Part shown: positions 1-12,498 of the stretch, piece after piece
How the letters are laid out: each line of letters starts with the position of its first letter
Numbering within the stretch: the first letter of the stretch is position 1
Source: Streblospio benedicti
Taxonomy: Eukaryota; Annelida; Polychaeta; Spionida; Spionidae
DNA: 64,000 nt
NCBI GenBank assembly: GCA_019095985.1
Contig: CM032665.1
Coordinates: forward strand, 31,087,875 to 31,151,874
Direction of reading: 5' to 3'
The notes under the pieces: model-generated
The model's input: only the letters and a program-made list of their open reading frames with translations
Databases searched by the model: none
What the model was told of the DNA's origin: nothing
Position numbers and translations under genes: made by a program

Positions 1-31
1 TCACAAGGTAGAAAGTGTACATCATAACATG

Positions 32-242
32 CTGTAAAACTAGACATGTTTGCACAAGATTTAATTGGCAAAATCCGGGGTTGGTGCAAAAACGGAAAAT
101 TAAATAGTCAGCTAACATTAATAGCCAATGATAAGTAGTCTATGGTTGCCGCAAAACCGCAAAATTAAATAGTCAGGTGATAATTGATAGGCTAAAATTG
201 CAAAATTTAATATCTGTGAAATGTTCTAGTTTTACAGTAGGA
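32..242. mobile_element. MITE-like element with 'CTGTAAAACTAGA' inverted ends
   Basis: The left end reads CTGTAAAACTAGACATG and the right end is its near reverse complement (CATGTTC-type sequence, then TCTAGTTTTACAG). This makes a roughly 210 bp unit with terminal inverted repeats of about 20 bp. The inside is AT-rich and repeats the phrase AAAATTAAATAGTCAG twice, near 97 and 162. No coding capacity is seen. It looks like a non-autonomous DNA transposon; the superfamily cannot be told from the ends alone. Confidence 0.6.
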
Positions 243-260
243 ACCCGGCGTGGAGTTTCT

Positions 261-1110
261 ATTTGCAATACCGGATAATCCAAATCAAGTGTACAACAAT
301 CTTACACTATGATGAAAAACTTTACTTCTTTTTTTCCATTCTTTGTACATCTGCATTTATTTTGTTTTTAGTAGACGAAATGGGATCCTATTTAGTATAG
401 GATTGCTTTTTATTCCTGATTTCACTTCCTCTCTAGTCAAAACCATTTTCTTCTTTAATACTTTAGGTGCAAGAACCTTTTCATATGCACTTCTCATTGC
501 ACATGTCCACTTCCCCTTTGTAGTTACATGTGGTGGCTCCCACTCTGGATCATCATTTTCATCATTTTTGCTTTCATTAAGACCCTTGGATCTTTTTTCA
601 GGAATTTCACTACTCGGAGCTTTTTTTCCATTTACGTTTTCCATCTTTCTTGGTAGGTGCTTGATTGAATTCATCAGCTTGTCCATCATTTTGCCCTGCT
701 TCATTCAAATCAGCATCTTGTCTCTTCTCTTCTTTATTATTTGCTTCCTCATACAGAGGTACATTTATTTCCTCATAGTCAAGCTCGTCCAAGTTTTTAC
801 CCTTGTACATTACATGTCAACCTTACCTTCGTCAGCTAATATAATTAACTTGGCCACCTTTGCTCTCAGCAATGTACTGATCATTAGTTTGTAGTATTGC
901 TCATCAACGTCTACGCTGTGACCAAGCTGGTCGAACACCCACTTAACTTCATTTTTTGAAAGGTTCATTACTTGCATGGTTGTTGATAGGAATTTTCTAA
1001 GAGTTGTACTAAGTATGACATCTGGATTCTGGCATTCTGCTTTCATAACTGCTTTTGCCAATGACTCTGATGAGTTGTACACTTGATTTGGATTATCCGG
1101 TATTTCAAAT
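261..1110 (-). mobile_element. Broken tyrosine-recombinase (Crypton-like) element with 37-bp inverted repeats
   Basis: Minus-strand reading gives a stretch (about 1107 to 810) with the box II layout of tyrosine recombinases: an Arg in TTLRKF, an LGH motif (QLGHS) and a Tyr in EQYYKL, followed by AKVAKLIILADEG and, in other frames, GKNLDEL, an acidic/lysine linker and a KGKWTCAMRSAY-type basic tail. This order is typical of Crypton-like recombinase C-termini in animals; the assignment is inferred from motif order. The block is bounded by an inverted pair, 261-297 and 1074-1110, matching at 36 of 37 positions, and the right arm lies inside the reading frame. It is a broken remnant with about two breaks and lacks the N-terminal part. 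Confidence 0.55.
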
Positions 1111-1990
1111 CGGTACTTCTTTTTATCGAAATATCATGCAACCATCGAAATTAATTGAGATATGCAAACATCGAAATGTCGCCTGTTTTGGCCTCGGACC
1201 ATTATATCTGGCGGCGGGGCGGCCGGCTTCTGGCTAGTGGACAGGTGACCTCCGTTCTCTAAGGTAAAATTACGCTTCCTAACTGGGAAGATTGGTCTCC
1301 CGGGAGTTGCCATTTACTTGCTGATTGTCCTAATGCAAATAATGTGGCTGCTGTTGAACTTGAATCCAGTAGGGCCTCTATATTGAGGCCACCTCCGTAA
1401 TCAAACTACTCATTTCTTTCCCATTCCTTCAAAATTATTTCAATGGAAACGTTGATATAAAAACCTCCTATCCATTGAGAATACTTTAAGTCAATCCAAC
1501 AAGTGGTGCTAATAAAGAGGTTGCACTATATGTAATTTCATAGGCGATGGTCATGTGAACCAGTCAACCGTACTTGATGTAGTAATGTATTATAATCCCA
1601 TAATAATAACACCATTTCCTACCAATACTGTTAATATTGTATTTTACACAATGTCACTATAATAAATACTTGCGTAACAAAACTCATTTCGTGTAAGTCT
1701 CCAGTGTGCGAGAATTGTAGCATTCTCGCGTAGTATAATATTAGGTAATAGAAGTTGCACTGGACTAGGTTTAGTTGTCCCTGTTACACACACCTTGATA
1801 GGCTATGTTGTTCCTTTATTATGGCCGCAATAGGATTAGTACTCTCTGGTACTGGATTTTGAGCCCAATAGCCGCAGTGCTCCATTAGAGCTTGTCGGAA
1901 GCAGTAGGGCTGGCAACCTATTCTCTCGGGAACAGGCCCTCTGTACTATTTCTATGGAGGTTACTCGTGGGCTGACTTCATCTCTCAATG
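1111..1990. other. Intergenic block, dispersed repeat traces only
   Basis: No gene is seen. Around 1370-1400 is a phrase of the type CCTCTATATTGAGGCCACCT, which recurs in similar form near 59520-59575 (ACCACCTCTCTATTGAGACC), so it is probably part of a dispersed repeat. The remainder grades from AT-rich sequence into the GC-rich retroelement block that follows. Confidence 0.4.
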
Positions 1991-4900
1991 TGGCCCTGCC
2001 CCCGTGTTGCACTGCATAGGGGACGCCTGAAACAGGGCATGTCAGCACCGGTACGAAGTCCTCCCCATTAGAGGCCCTTCGTGAAACCAGGGGTGTCACC
2101 AGCTACTCTGCCCCCTCCGGACAGTTAGACAGCTATTCACGGTTAGCCTAATACACAATAAGAAGCGTATGAGGGTTCTGAACACTTACGGTGCGTCCAC
2201 TCGGGTACCAGACCCGTAGGGTGGTTCGTACATGGTGTGTACACAGCCGCAGGTATACCGCGTAGATCTTCCAAGTGTCCTTGGCCTGGAGATACTTGTA
2301 TCGCTGCACCACAGATTTTCGACGGAGTCCTGGCAAGGTCTTCCACATAGATCATCCAGGGATATCCACCAGTCAAGACCAGCAACTACAGAACTCACTT
2401 TGTTTACAGCTTGGTACCGTGACCAGAATCTCACGTAGGTCCACGGAATAATGCAGTGTGCATGCCGAGATCCAGTCGCGATGTCCGACACAGGGTTAGC
2501 GATGCCTTTGGTGCAAAAGACACAGAATGCAGCGTCAAGAGCTCCATCACAGGCGAGTAGCGCCGCGCAAAGGGCAATCGGCCGCAGACGAGCAAAGACG
2601 CGACCAGACAATGGTGACGGTGATACTCCAGTGGGAGCATGGACGGCCATCAAGGGACTCGCGGAGTCCGACTGCCAAGCGGAAAGAGACGCGCCGTGAG
2701 ATGGGCAACACACGAAAGACAATGGAGGCGCAAAAGAAAAGATGACCCGCGAGCAGGTCGACGACGAAAGCCTCAAGTTGGATGAAGCCGGGGGCGGAGA
2801 ACTGCCAGGCACCTATGTCTGGTGAGGTATGGCAGGATGCGTGGAACGAGTCCCCTTGGGCTCCGACACGATCCTCTTCCAACCAACCCAGGAGGCTCCG
2901 TGGAGGGAATCAACGGCTGTGGCGAGACCAGCGGATGGAGGAACCAACGTGAGAGGAGTGAGCCACATATTCGCATCCACAGTGTTATCCAAACCCACCC
3001 TACAGAGGATACCTGAACCAGGTGTTTCCGAAAGACAAAAGGACCTTCAACCCGAGACGCAGAACAGCGCAGACAGTGGAAACAGAGGTATGGTTGGCAA
3101 CTCCCCTAGGAAGTTGGCTCCCGCGAGGGAACTCCTTCCAGAGGACAAGACACCCAGTCCATTCCGCCCAGAATGGCAGGACGGCCTTGTGGTGGCACAC
3201 AAGAACCAAGTGCCTCATCCACAACCTGTGACAGACTACCAGAAAGTGTTGGACCACGAAACGGACCAGGGACATGTGAGTGCCAACAAGGAGAACAGGA
3301 GAAAGAAGACTTTCCAGAAGGACTCTTACCACGGGAGAAGCCCGAGTCGGTTAAGTGATCCGTGTAGAGTCAGGCTCAAGGACCAACAGCAATGGAGGAT
3401 ATCATGTGGACTTATCTTTCCTCACAAGAAGACAGTCAAGCGATCCTAGGGATACATACAGAGTGTGTGTTCTACCTAGACCAGATACAAGGACGCCACC
3501 CCAGAAGCTGCCCTGGTTTGCCGTACGTCTGGTTGCCGAGCTGTGGCCGGTACGCCTACCACATCACCCTCGACACTGCGGAGAAAGTACTGATGCTACG
3601 GCTCAGTGGGAGCCAAGAAACAGCTTGCACACAGATCAAGGAGAGAGGCCACGAAGCTGCAGATGGATTGCGCAAGTCGTGGGGCCAGTACCTGGAAGAA
3701 GTGCTTGCCGAGGGACAAGATATCCCAATGGCAGACTTTTGGCGCCTGACTTCCAAGATTCCTCACTACATCAGAGGTTGAGTTGCTGCCGGAGTATACT
3801 GAGCCTGAATCGTCCTGAGGAGAGTTGACCAACCATGAAGCGTCGGAGAACAGGCAAGACTACAGAAGCGAGCTTGCTCCAAACGTCGCGCCGCGGAAAA
3901 GAAAAGAGAGGAGGCCTCTTCCCCGCCTCCTACCAAGCAACAACAGGTTGTCGGGACCTGCTTTCCCGACCCACCAAGCCGGGCGCCCATAAGGGCACCC
4001 ATCAAAGAACAAGCGCAGCAAGAAGAAGAAGCCTCCAAGCCACTCGCGGCATTAAGAGCCGAGGTAGTGTGCTTGGAGGCTGAACAAGAACTTCGTCGCG
4101 TACAGTCTTGTCTCGCGAAGCTGACTGGACACCCTCTGACCAGTACAGGAGACAGCCCACAGGGCGAGGAAGCCGGTTTTTTGCCCTGCCCTATCTATCC
4201 ACTCGGAGGTGCGCCCAAGCAAGAACGACCGTGTCGGGACCGCGACACAGCCACCGGAAGCAGCGGACGCATATCCGTCAAGTATCTCAACGGGCCATGG
4301 CGAGTCCTCGGCACCGGGGGCAACCCCGCTAGACGAACCGCTCGTACGTCGTTTACACCAGACGCATTGGGTTAACACCCTGGAAGAGTACAAGGTACAA
4401 GAAAGAGAATGGAACAGAAAAAAGGATTCGAACTCATGGAGGTCCCGCAAGCATGCGGACTGCGCTGCTAACCACTGGCAAGAATCTTCCTCCCAAGAGG
4501 ACACATCTGACAGAGGTGTTCCTACTACAGTAATGTTTAAAGACCGCATCAAGACGTTCCACAAGTTTAATCAGCCCGACAGGAATCAGACGTGGTCTGA
4601 CTACATGCAGATGTTCGTCGAGCTGATGACCATGTACCGCATACCCTCCCATGAGTGGGCTGGGTGGTTGGTAGACAAATTGACCGGCAAGGCACAAGGA
4701 GCACTTCTCAACATGACGCTTGAGCAGCGGAGCGACTGGCCAACTCTAGTGGCAACCCTCAATGCTCACTTCCATGTGGAATTTGAGGCGAGGGTGGCCG
4801 AGGAAGAGTTGATCACCCGGAAACAAGGAAACAAAGAGTGTGCAAGACTTCATCTCCAACCTTCAAGTGCTCGCAAGGCGAGCATACGGCAAAGATCTTA

Positions 4901-6060
4901 AAGCGACTCGAGCTCGGGTTGAACACAGCCTCGCTCCGAAGAACCTACGATGGCATGATGCTGCACTCTTACCGTAGTGACCTCGGAGCTCGTTCACCGG
5001 GAAGGGCAGGATGATCCGTCCAGGTACCAGGCGAACATCGTCCAAGAAAAGGAGCAAGACAACGCAAGAAACCCCAGCACCCGTAAGTGGAGGACACTTT
5101 TCACTAGGCGTTGGCAGCGCAAGCGGCGACTAAAGACAAGAAACCGACAGGAGATGACACCGCAAAAAGCCGTTCCACTTATCACCACAGGTGCGTGGGT
5201 GGAACAAAGTCCAGGTCAGCCGAGAGTTGCCGAGATTCAAGGGATTACTCCAGCATGCAGTGCTGGCACTGTGAAAAGATGGGACACCCCCGTACCCTGT
5301 GCCCCTCACCCTCACAAGAAGACAAAGACAAGTGGCTAGAGATCGCGAGAGTGAACTTCAAGAAGCATGCGGGCACGAGCGAGGCAGCCTACACAAAGTC
5401 AAACAGCAGGAAAACTAGCTGGAAGGGAGACCTAGTCGCGAGTCTCCTCTGCCGCATTGTATACAAGCGACACAAGAGCACCATGGCCTAGCCTTAGTGA
5501 TGAGGAATTGTCCCTTGATCAGATGCCTTCGGGTCCAGGGGTGCTGCCTAGGCCAAGTACTTACTCTGCCGGGAACTTGGGGTTAAGTGCCTCAGTTGTT
5601 CTCGACAGAGCCCCTGTGAAGCAGCGGAGTCTACAAGTGTCTGGTGACTGACGCGCCATTCCAGGTCCAAGAGGACCCACACGAAAGTGGAAGGTGGGCC
5701 AGGGGAGACCTGTATCACATCCACCCTGACACGCAAAAGAGGCCAACGGGGAACAGAAGAAGTGGATGAATCGTCGATCGGGAGGGGGGTTGACAGCCCT
5801 CTAGTGCCAGAACAGATTTCAAGTACACTGACAAGCGGCAATATGTGGCAGACAAGGCCTGAGCGGCGGTTTGGTAGTCCAAACAAGCAAGTGCCAAGCG
5901 CAGAGACAAAAGCTAGCTCTGGCAGGCGCATTAAGGCGACACCGTCAGGGGGCGAGGAACCCGTCGAGTCCCGGCTAGCCCATCGAAGTCCTGAGGACGA
6001 CAGCGGTCATTTCATGGCTTGAGTAACCTTCGCTCAACATCACAGCATGACAAGAATAGG
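1990..6060 (+). mobile_element. Fossil LTR retrotransposon, Ty3/gypsy-like, gag region
   Basis: This stretch is clearly more GC-rich than its surroundings. Its best recognisable part, about 4390-4850, reads as a retrotransposon gag capsid-type segment (motifs WSDYMQMF, WLVDKLTGKAQGALL and LNAHFHVEF). A CCHC zinc knuckle of the form CX2CX4HX4C (CWHCEKMGHPRTLC) follows at about 5258-5300. No protease, reverse transcriptase or integrase could be recognised, and no matching long terminal repeats were found, so the outer limits are estimates from base composition. The element is broken in several places and old. Assignment to Ty3/gypsy rests on the gag pattern alone. Confidence 0.6.
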
Positions 6061-6544
6061 GCAGCATTGTGATCGCACGCCCTCTCAGTCCGCCTCCGCG
6101 GGGCAACTACCGGAGATACGGCGAGGGGCGGTGTATCAATGTCATGAAGTAGATCAAGAATCAGAACAGAGATAGCCTCAGCGGAGGCCGCCCTTGTGTG
6201 TAGGTGTAAGGTGGGACTCGCAGGCCGCGAGTTGTCTATAATATTATAGAGGATTTTCACTGAAGCATGTTTTGTTGAAAGCATGATGTTTTAAAACAGT
6301 TTTAAAGACACCAACATCAACTCTCTAACACAAATAATAAGGAATAATAAGGTATATCCATGAGGTACATCCATTATTTTATTAATTGCTCAAATGCGCA
6401 GACGTGGCACCCGGCTGATTTTTTTCTCAGGACACCACCCCCTAGAACCATAACCAACCATAAAACATCATAATTTCAATAAAACACACTTCCGTGGAAA
6501 TACCCCCATTTAACAACTGGACTATAACAACACAACCACTGTCG
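6061..6544. other. AT-rich intergenic stretch
   Basis: No gene is seen. GC content falls sharply after about 6240, marking the end of the retroelement block. The right part lies just beyond the 3' end of the left GPCR copy and could be its former 3' flank. Confidence 0.4.
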
Positions 6545-9500
6545 TCAATTCTCCACGGCACTTGCATCCTGGGCACTTGCGTCCCCAGCAACAGCAGGAT
6601 GCACCAGCGTCCGGGCGCGGCAAAGTTCGCACTTGAAAAGCGCCACCAGTTTCTTCCTAAACTGCTTCAGACCGAATCCATGAAGCATCCAGTTAGATGC
6701 CGGCGGCAGGAAAAACGTGATGACCACGAACAGGTACGCGTAATGCGATATCGCCACGCCAGATTTGGCCAAAACCTCGATGGTATTGCTGGGCAAGAAG
6801 GTCATGAAGAACAGGCTTGCCACGGCCGTCATGATCTTCAACAGGTTCACTTCTTTCTTCATGTGTCTTCGCTCCGCAGTGGAGCTCTATACACTTTGGC
6901 GACTTTTGTGCACTATGACAAACATGTGGACGTAGCAGTACACGACGAACACCGTGGCCACAACGATCACGCCCATGATGCCGTAGATGTTCCTTTCCTT
7001 GACCTCATCGCAGTTCATGTATAATATATTGAAGTAGACGCTGTCTGATGTTTGAATTCTGATGCTGGAAGTGCACCCTGAAATGGCAAGGTCGAGAACT
7101 ATTTAAGGAGACATTCGATTATCAGCTAATGGATGGTGTACATTTTGTCACAGTTGATAATGCGTAGGTCACAACAGGCCGCAAGGCTAGTCTACGGCCA
7201 AAATCTTATACAGACTGTAACGATCATTGCGTGTTCCATGCGGAAAACGGAGGCTTTTTAAAGCAGTACTGTGGCCGCAGGAGTTTGCAAATTGACAAGC
7301 CAAACTTGAGACGTTACGCTAAATGTCGTATGTACACAAAGGGTTTTAACTTCACTATGTCCGCACCAACTGGTGCATTGCGTTCCTTGTGCGAGTCTCT
7401 CTTTTGTTCTTCATTTGATTGAATCTTACTATTAAGATTGTATTGTGGGTCTAGTCCTAAAAATAATTTGACAGCACACTCAGGTCCTTCTTCACAAATA
7501 AACTCCACATTAGCATTTGAGTTACTCTTTCAGCTAACATAGACAATATATATAGCTTTTTGAAGAGCAGCAGATAGGGATTCATTTAAATGTATCATTT
7601 CAATGTCATATTGGATGTAGGAGCTTTGTGTTGCCATTAAAAGCAAAATAAAACAAAAATTACCCTTGCCGAAATTCACAAACCACTGACTCTTCAGCCC
7701 CCACTCAGCCGGAGATACAAGTTTGACCCCACATCTAGCATATGACTTCTGATTCCTCACCATATATTCTAGCATATATCCACAAATGATCAACTTCTCA
7801 GGTGTGGAAATTTTTTTAAATGATTTTCTGTAAAAAATTGATACATATCCATGTGCTTCAGAAAGTGCCAAAATCGGCCCCCAGGCATCAGATGGCGCCT
7901 TCAGACACGCTCATTTCATGCAAATCATACTACATCATAATCATGCCAAAATGGGTCTGCATGATCAACATTCCATGCCCTTTCAGAGTATCTACATGTA
8001 CTTTACAAATGCCAAAGTATACCCAGCTACCCCCCTCGGCAAGAAAACCGGCTGTACTATACTGAACTGAGTTTGTTTACAAACAAAAACACATGCGACC
8101 GCTATTATTTTTAGGACTAGACCCTTGTATCAATATAGTCCTGTCTATTTACTACGGTGGCTTACAAGGGTGATCCCGCGACTTGATTATATGGCGGGAG
8201 CAGCTGAATTTTCAATCGCGGTGCTTCCCAGTGTTAATTGAATCATAAGAATTTCGCGGCCACAAGGCACCAACCAACGCACATTATCTGCCGACATGTA
8301 ACATCTACTTGAAATCGAAATCAATCAAAGACTCATTGAGGTGGAATTGACGGGATTAAGCCCAATTCCAATTCCAATTATCTCTCACATTTTCAATTCC
8401 AATTCCGGAATTGAAATTGCAATCAAATTTGACTTCCACAATTCCACAGGAACAGATATTTCATACTGTCGATTATACGCTGACAACGACTCATTATCAA
8501 TGCATTAGTCATCCGCGACTGACTCTGGTGATGTGTCTTTACCGGAAGTTCAAAACTATCAAAATGAGCAGTGTATATTGAGTGTATGCAACAGTTAACT
8601 GTCTATTTTTTCAAGATTTTCAAATTGCTCAAAATGTGAGCAACTCATTGACACACTGAGCACTTGAATGAGAGGAATTGTAAATTGTAAATAGATTACG
8701 GCCCATCGTAACCTCCACTCCCCACCCTCATCCTGTTGGGAATCCACAGAATTTTCGTGTGGCCGCATGTTAATTAAGAAAAAAAAACGCAATTAAAAAA
8801 GTGGTGGCCACAGTATTCTCGCGGCCGCGATATTATTTAGTGACAATCGCAAGTTACTAGTATCGGTATGTTGCCGCCAAAGATATAAGTAGCGAAATGG
8901 CACAAATGAGCCACCGTAATCTAATTATATACAAAGGCAAATGGACCAAAGGCAATATCGGGTTCCTGGTGAACCTGATAACCCGTTGAATATATAGTCA
9001 TTTGGTGGTGAAAATCTGTAATTGTCATTAAAGGAGGGCTTCATATGAGTATCACACACAACAATAAAAAAAATAACTGCAGTATACTTGGGGTCCACTG
9101 GATCGTTGCGGCCAAATATTTCATCATTCGGATCACAGTCCTGATCCAGCGAATGACCTGTTAGACTTCAAATAGTCACAATTTACGTTTACCCATCGAT
9201 TCCATCAGCATGTAGTTAGTTCCAAAAAAGCTCAGCTACAATAAATAACCCTAATCAGTACATTCGGACCCAGGGGTATACTTTTTGTAATATCATTTTA
9301 TCTGCTTGGTATTTTTTCTTGTCCTTGTCACCATATATCTTGCGTTAATCAAGACTGAAGAATATTTGATTTGGTTAAATAATGTACATGGACCCCACAT
9401 CTGGGGAGAACAAAAGAATGCTGGGTGAACTGAAAATAAATTTCATTTAAGTCCTTTTAGGAAGCTGTAAGCTCGTATACTTGCCATTATCAAGTTGTTG

Positions 9501-9803
9501 TTTTTTAACATAAGCACCATTATGAAAGCAATTTTATTGGGATGCGCATGGACCCCAGAAAAGTCGAGTACAGAAAACACAGGGCTATTCGATATTTTGA
9601 CCTGTTAAAACATGCATATGATCGTTGACAGCCTGGGAGGTGACAACGATGTAGAAGGGCTCCTTGCACGCCTTGGTGGCCGCGATGGTGCCGATCAGGA
9701 TGCTGTTGCCGAAGAAGGCGAGTGCGCAGAGAGCAGTTCCGTAAACTGCGCCCAGCAGACTAAGCCGCTGCTCGATTTCGGCGGTGGTGTTGTTGTAAGA
9801 CAT
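6545..9803 (-). pseudogene. Class A GPCR pseudogene, left tandem copy
   Basis: This is the left copy of the two-exon receptor at 16302-18953. The second exon (about 7077-6545) keeps TM5 to TM7 and helix 8 with close identity to the right copy, but a TAG replaces a CAG codon between TM5 and TM6 (GTATAG here, GTGCAG there, near 6884). The first exon keeps its start (MSYNNTTAEIEQ) and TM1 up to the start of TM2. It then jumps at about 9625 to flanking sequence because some 590 bp, still present in the right copy at 18193-18775, are missing. TM2 to TM4 and the donor site are therefore lost. Its last codons read DASAVEN before a stop, unlike the right copy. It cannot make a receptor; a transcript remains possible. 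Confidence 0.88.
8205..9535. other. Segment present only in the left duplication copy
   Basis: The right copy reads straight from GCTGAATTTTCAAT into TATTGGGATGCGCATGG, while the left copy has about 1.33 kb between these points. The segment has an AATTCCAATTCC-rich patch (8345-8450) and, near 9255-9420, a dispersed repeat also seen at 25340-25540 (shared phrase CCCAGGGGTATACTTTTTGT). ATT microhomology at both junctions fits a deletion from the right copy, but an insertion on the left is not excluded. No gene is seen. Confidence 0.6.
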
Positions 9804-10924
9804 TATCAAGCGTTAAGTGCTTGGTTATATATTTGCAATGATGATAAATGTGGTGTTTTCTATACAGCTGTGTGTTGATTGACCATGGGGACTGCGTGTT
9901 TATATATGGCTGTGCTCGTTTCGTAACAGTCTATAGAAGATACGGTGCAGGGAGAGAACAAACACAGGGTAAAACAGGTAAACGCCGCCTCAATGATATA
10001 CTGAGAAAAGGGAATACGTGCTTGTGATATATCATTACAATAGGTGCACGCACAGAGAAAATATAACTAAGCTTCTTACATACACACTAGATGACACTGA
10101 TATTGTTTTCCCCTTTTCCAATGAATTTCTCTCATAACATTCATTACACATAATTAGTTGGGTCGAGTTATTGGTTCTCAGCTAGGCTCACATTAGAGTA
10201 GTTAGTGCGTTGAAGTGAGGAAATCCAACTTTAAATTTGATGCCAACTTGTATCACCCAGTTCAAGTTTCCATCGATTCTGCGATTCAGCTGATTGTAAA
10301 ACCAGACGTGCTGGTAACTTGTCGACTGAGCCACAAACCATGAGTGCAGCAAAAAATGAGGGGTGTATAGCCTTGATGAAAATCCACCAACATAACATTT
10401 TTTTCCAAATCACCAGTCATACATTTCATTGTCTTTGACCAATCCCCAGGAATTGTAATTGAGTAGGTTGGATCACATTTCACACACTCAAATACAGGCA
10501 ATTCACAATTCACACTCAAAATGTGGGGCAAATCACAAATCACATTTTTGCTATTTGACCCCCTCTGCGTTGTGGTCGTATCCACGGCTATCACTAAAAT
10601 AACACGTTCAGCAAGTGTCTTTGTGTCAATAAAACGTAACGGAATGCAAGGTTTATATCATGGGTGGATTAAAAGACCTTGGTGTTTAAGGGCATACAGT
10701 TGATCACTTCATTTATGGAATCTCAGCATCCCTAGCAATCTACTATGTGTCGCCGGCCATTGTACAAAAACAATTACATGTGCGATACTATATACACAGA
10801 AGTTCGTGGGCTATAAAGTCAAATCCCGTATTGACGAGATTCAGACGGGATTTAGGCAGAGATTTAGGTAGCCTCGTGTTCAACCAGACTCAATATTGCA
10901 TATACTTGGCCTGGTTGACCAAGG

Positions 10925-11639
10925 CTAAGGGATCGTTCACAAATGACGTCACCCGGCAAGGGGGGGGGGTATAGCGAAAGATGACGAAAGGTGACAGAGG
11001 AGGGGTGCAGGTTCTAGCACTTGGGTGATGTCACCTTTAGAAAAAAAGTAGCTATTTAACAGTATTTGAAAGTACTTTCTGACATGTTAAGGCATCGACC
11101 ATTTGATCTCGGGGGGGGGGGGTGGCGGCAGCAAAAATATTGAAAAAAATAACGCAAGGCTGAAAATTGGTGAAAAAAAATAATAAGGTTTCATTTGGCT
11201 AGAAAATGAATAAATATTTGTCAAGATGTTTTATATAACGTGCATGTTACATATTAAAAAAATAATTGAGGTTCAGTAATCTAAGAAAAAAATAATTAGA
11301 TGTCAAATTTCATGAAAAAAAATAAGCTATGAAGCTATAGTGAAAACAGCTGGCCCCCGCCCCCTGAGATCAAATGGTCGATCCCTAAGTGAGTTGTGAT
11401 ATATCTACTAGCTGAAATCACATTGCCATGTTTGCTTTATTTCCTAAATCCATTTGTAAGATTATGTCTAAATTATGGACATATATATTCGAATGTATTT
11501 ATATAATCGCGAAACCATGTCGTGCGGGGGTAGGGGGTTGAGGCAAAGATGACGTCACTTACCGGGGGGGGGGGGGCTGCAAAGATGACAAAATGTGACG
11601 GGGGGGGGGGTTAAAAAGGGCCAAAATATGATCCCTAAG
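10925..11639. mobile_element. Poly-G inverted-repeat DNA element (outer), left copy
   Basis: The ends read CTAAGGGATCGTTCAC and, inverted, CTTAGGGATCATATTTT. Just inside each end are runs of 9-14 G's next to GATGACG and GTGACG phrases (10940-11010 and 11540-11615). The inside has no coding capacity. It contains a second, similar element at 11091-11388. An equivalent unit lies in the right duplication copy. It is probably a non-autonomous DNA transposon. Confidence 0.6.
11091..11388. mobile_element. Nested poly-G inverted-repeat element
   Basis: The left end has ATCGACCATTTGATCTC followed by a long G run. The right end has a C-rich stretch, then GAGATCAAATGGTCGAT and CCCTAAG. The terminal inverted repeat is at least 17 bp and exact at its core. 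The unit is about 300 bp, AT-rich inside, and lies within the outer poly-G element at 10925-11639. Confidence 0.7.
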
Positions 11640-11936
11640 ATTTGGGCATAATTTTTTTTTCTCACGTCGAACCTTCTTTGCCATATCACACAAGCGACAT
11701 TCGTCCACGTCATTCATTGGACAAGTCAGTATGAGACTTCACCACCGTACCCATGTCGCCTACACCTCACTCGTCCTAGCACCATAGGATTAGGCTTATA
11801 CCCCCGGTACTCAAACTATGTGCATATGTGATGCTTCTATAGTTTTATGACGTGGATGTTAACGTGTCAATAGAGATGTGAAGCCTACAGCGGTGCACAG
11901 TGAGCCCATGTGGCACATTTACAGCACTACTTTATA

Positions 11937-12210
11937 ATAAGAATAAGAATAAGAATAAGAATAATTTATTTCGATAATATACATTTACAGAATTTGTATA
12001 AATGTATAATCATAGCAATAAGATATAAATAAATAAATAAAATAAAAAGAAAGTTGTGTGGACGAGAAAATTAACACAGTATTAAAATATCACAGTCTTC
12101 CAATATGTGAACAAACCACTATAAGTATAAAACTGAGACTTAGTAATAGCTTGCACAAGATTGTTCTCAGAGGATTCTAATCTCTTTATAAACCCAGTAA
12201 TAGCATTCCT
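11937..12210 (-). mobile_element. LINE 3' end with (ATTCTT)n tail
   Basis: Read on the minus strand, a reading frame with LESSENNLVQAI, typical of non-LTR retrotransposon C-termini, leads into a short 3' region ending in AAATAAATTATTCTTATTC repeats at 11937-11965. That tail style is known for CR1/L2-like LINEs. The tail sits exactly at the right boundary of the left duplication copy. The fragment runs into the 100-N gap. Confidence 0.5.
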
Positions 12211-12310
12211 NNNNNNNNNNNNNNNNNNNNNNNNNNNNNNNNNNNNNNNNNNNNNNNNNNNNNNNNNNNNNNNNNNNNNNNNNNNNNNNNNNNNNNNNNN
12301 NNNNNNNNNN
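12211..12310. other. Assembly gap (100 N)
   Basis: One hundred undetermined bases, the usual placeholder length for a scaffold gap of unknown size. Confidence 0.99.
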
Positions 12311-12498
12311 ATAATAAATATTAGTCACTATTCATTGGAGTTGAGACGCATTAAGTTATCTCTTAACCTATTCGATTATTTGGAAACAAATTTTAATAGA
12401 TTTGTTAATATATACAAAATCCGTGAAGTATGGTATGCAGCATGTTCGTCGCATTTTCTTTTGTTCTTTGTTCTATTTTTGCTGCTCTAACGTGGTCT

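Larger units (their letters stand above)
6557..11940. repeat. Tandem segmental duplication, left copy
   Basis: The sequence from CGGCACTTGCATCC (6557) to ACTACTTTATAATA (11940) is repeated in the same orientation at about 16389-21076. Long stretches are nearly identical by eye, with scattered substitutions and small indels. This copy has about 1.33 kb (8205-9535) absent from the right copy and lacks about 590 bp of GPCR exon 1. Poly-G elements inside are shared, so they were inserted before the duplication. Confidence 0.92.

Noticed and set aside
6494-7024. Plus-strand open frame across the left GPCR copy (and its twin at 16431-16856)
   Set aside because: It is antisense to TM5-TM7 of the receptor and has a His/Asp-rich composition typical of a shadow frame.
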